Origin: Candidatus Bipolaricaulota bacterium
Lineage (GTDB): Bacteria; Bipolaricaulota; Bipolaricaulia; UBA7950; UBA9294
Length of the DNA stretch: 6,075 nucleotides
Reading direction: 5' to 3'
NCBI GenBank assembly: GCA_030612565.1
Contig: JAUWNQ010000036.1
Coordinates: 1-6,075 of the forward strand
The position numbers and the translations under genes are program-made. Below, one piece after another: positions 6,048 to 6,075 of this stretch; the stretch's first letter is position 1, and every line of letters begins with the position of its first letter. Below the pieces are notes generated by a model. That model saw only the letters and a list, made by a program, of their open reading frames with translations. It ran no database searches and was not told where the DNA came from.

Positions 6048-6075
6048 GAAAGCGTTGCATAGGGACTAGAACCGG

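Larger units (their letters stand above)
5569..6075. other. Repeat-rich noncoding region upstream of the operon
   Basis: About 500 bases hold no gene I can support on either strand. The inner 70 bases carry the ribosome binding site and candidate promoter of the operon. The middle (about 5640-5830) contains one bulged hairpin. The outer part (5835-6060) is crowded with short direct and inverted repeats, listed separately. Open frames crossing it translate into low-complexity, Arg- and Leu-rich peptides (for example LRSLRLCER) that reflect the repeats rather than a protein. I see no tRNA, no recognisable riboswitch and no transposase fragment. Confidence 0.6.

Noticed and set aside
5858..6048. 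Repeats as a possible CRISPR array
   Set aside because: The units are only 7-9 bases at 8-9 base spacing, with no 20-40 base repeats or unique spacers and no cas genes.

Overview
The window comes from a GC-rich bacterium with compact, leaderless-looking gene spacing inside an operon and classic AAGGAG-type ribosome binding sites. I cannot name the taxon from this sequence. Bacillithiol genes occur in Firmicutes, Deinococcus-Thermus, Bacteroidetes/Chlorobi, Acidobacteria and several candidate phyla. The GC content and the bshC-bshB1-bshA arrangement fit a non-Bacillus lineage better, but that is inference.

All recognised genes lie on the minus strand, so transcription runs from right to left. 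From right to left the window holds: (1) a roughly 500-base noncoding stretch (5569-6075) rich in short direct and inverted repeats, with a candidate promoter at its inner end; (2) a small glyoxalase-II-like metallo-beta-lactamase-fold hydrolase (4927-5568); (3) a class I SAM-dependent methyltransferase (4181-4930); (4) bshC (2614-4179, TTG start); (5) bshB1 (1911-2621); (6) bshA (771-1892); (7) a short intergenic gap; and (8) the N-terminal part of an exported VIT-domain protein that runs off the left edge (1-698).

Genes 2 to 6 are packed as one operon: a 4-base ATGA overlap, a 1-base gap, an 8-base overlap and an 18-base gap. bshA, bshB1 and bshC together form the complete bacillithiol pathway. 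BshA joins GlcNAc to L-malate, BshB1 removes the acetyl group, and BshC adds cysteine. The gene order is the reverse of the reaction order.

The most interesting point is the two co-transcribed extra genes. The methyltransferase is a good candidate for N-methylating bacillithiol, as proposed for the NmbA methyltransferase of Chlorobaculum tepidum. The MBL-fold enzyme lacks the glutathione-binding C-terminal domain of true glyoxalase II and may act on bacillithiol thioesters or persulfides. The window could therefore encode synthesis, modification and use of an N-methylbacillithiol-type thiol in a single operon. The VIT protein has no evident link to thiol metabolism.
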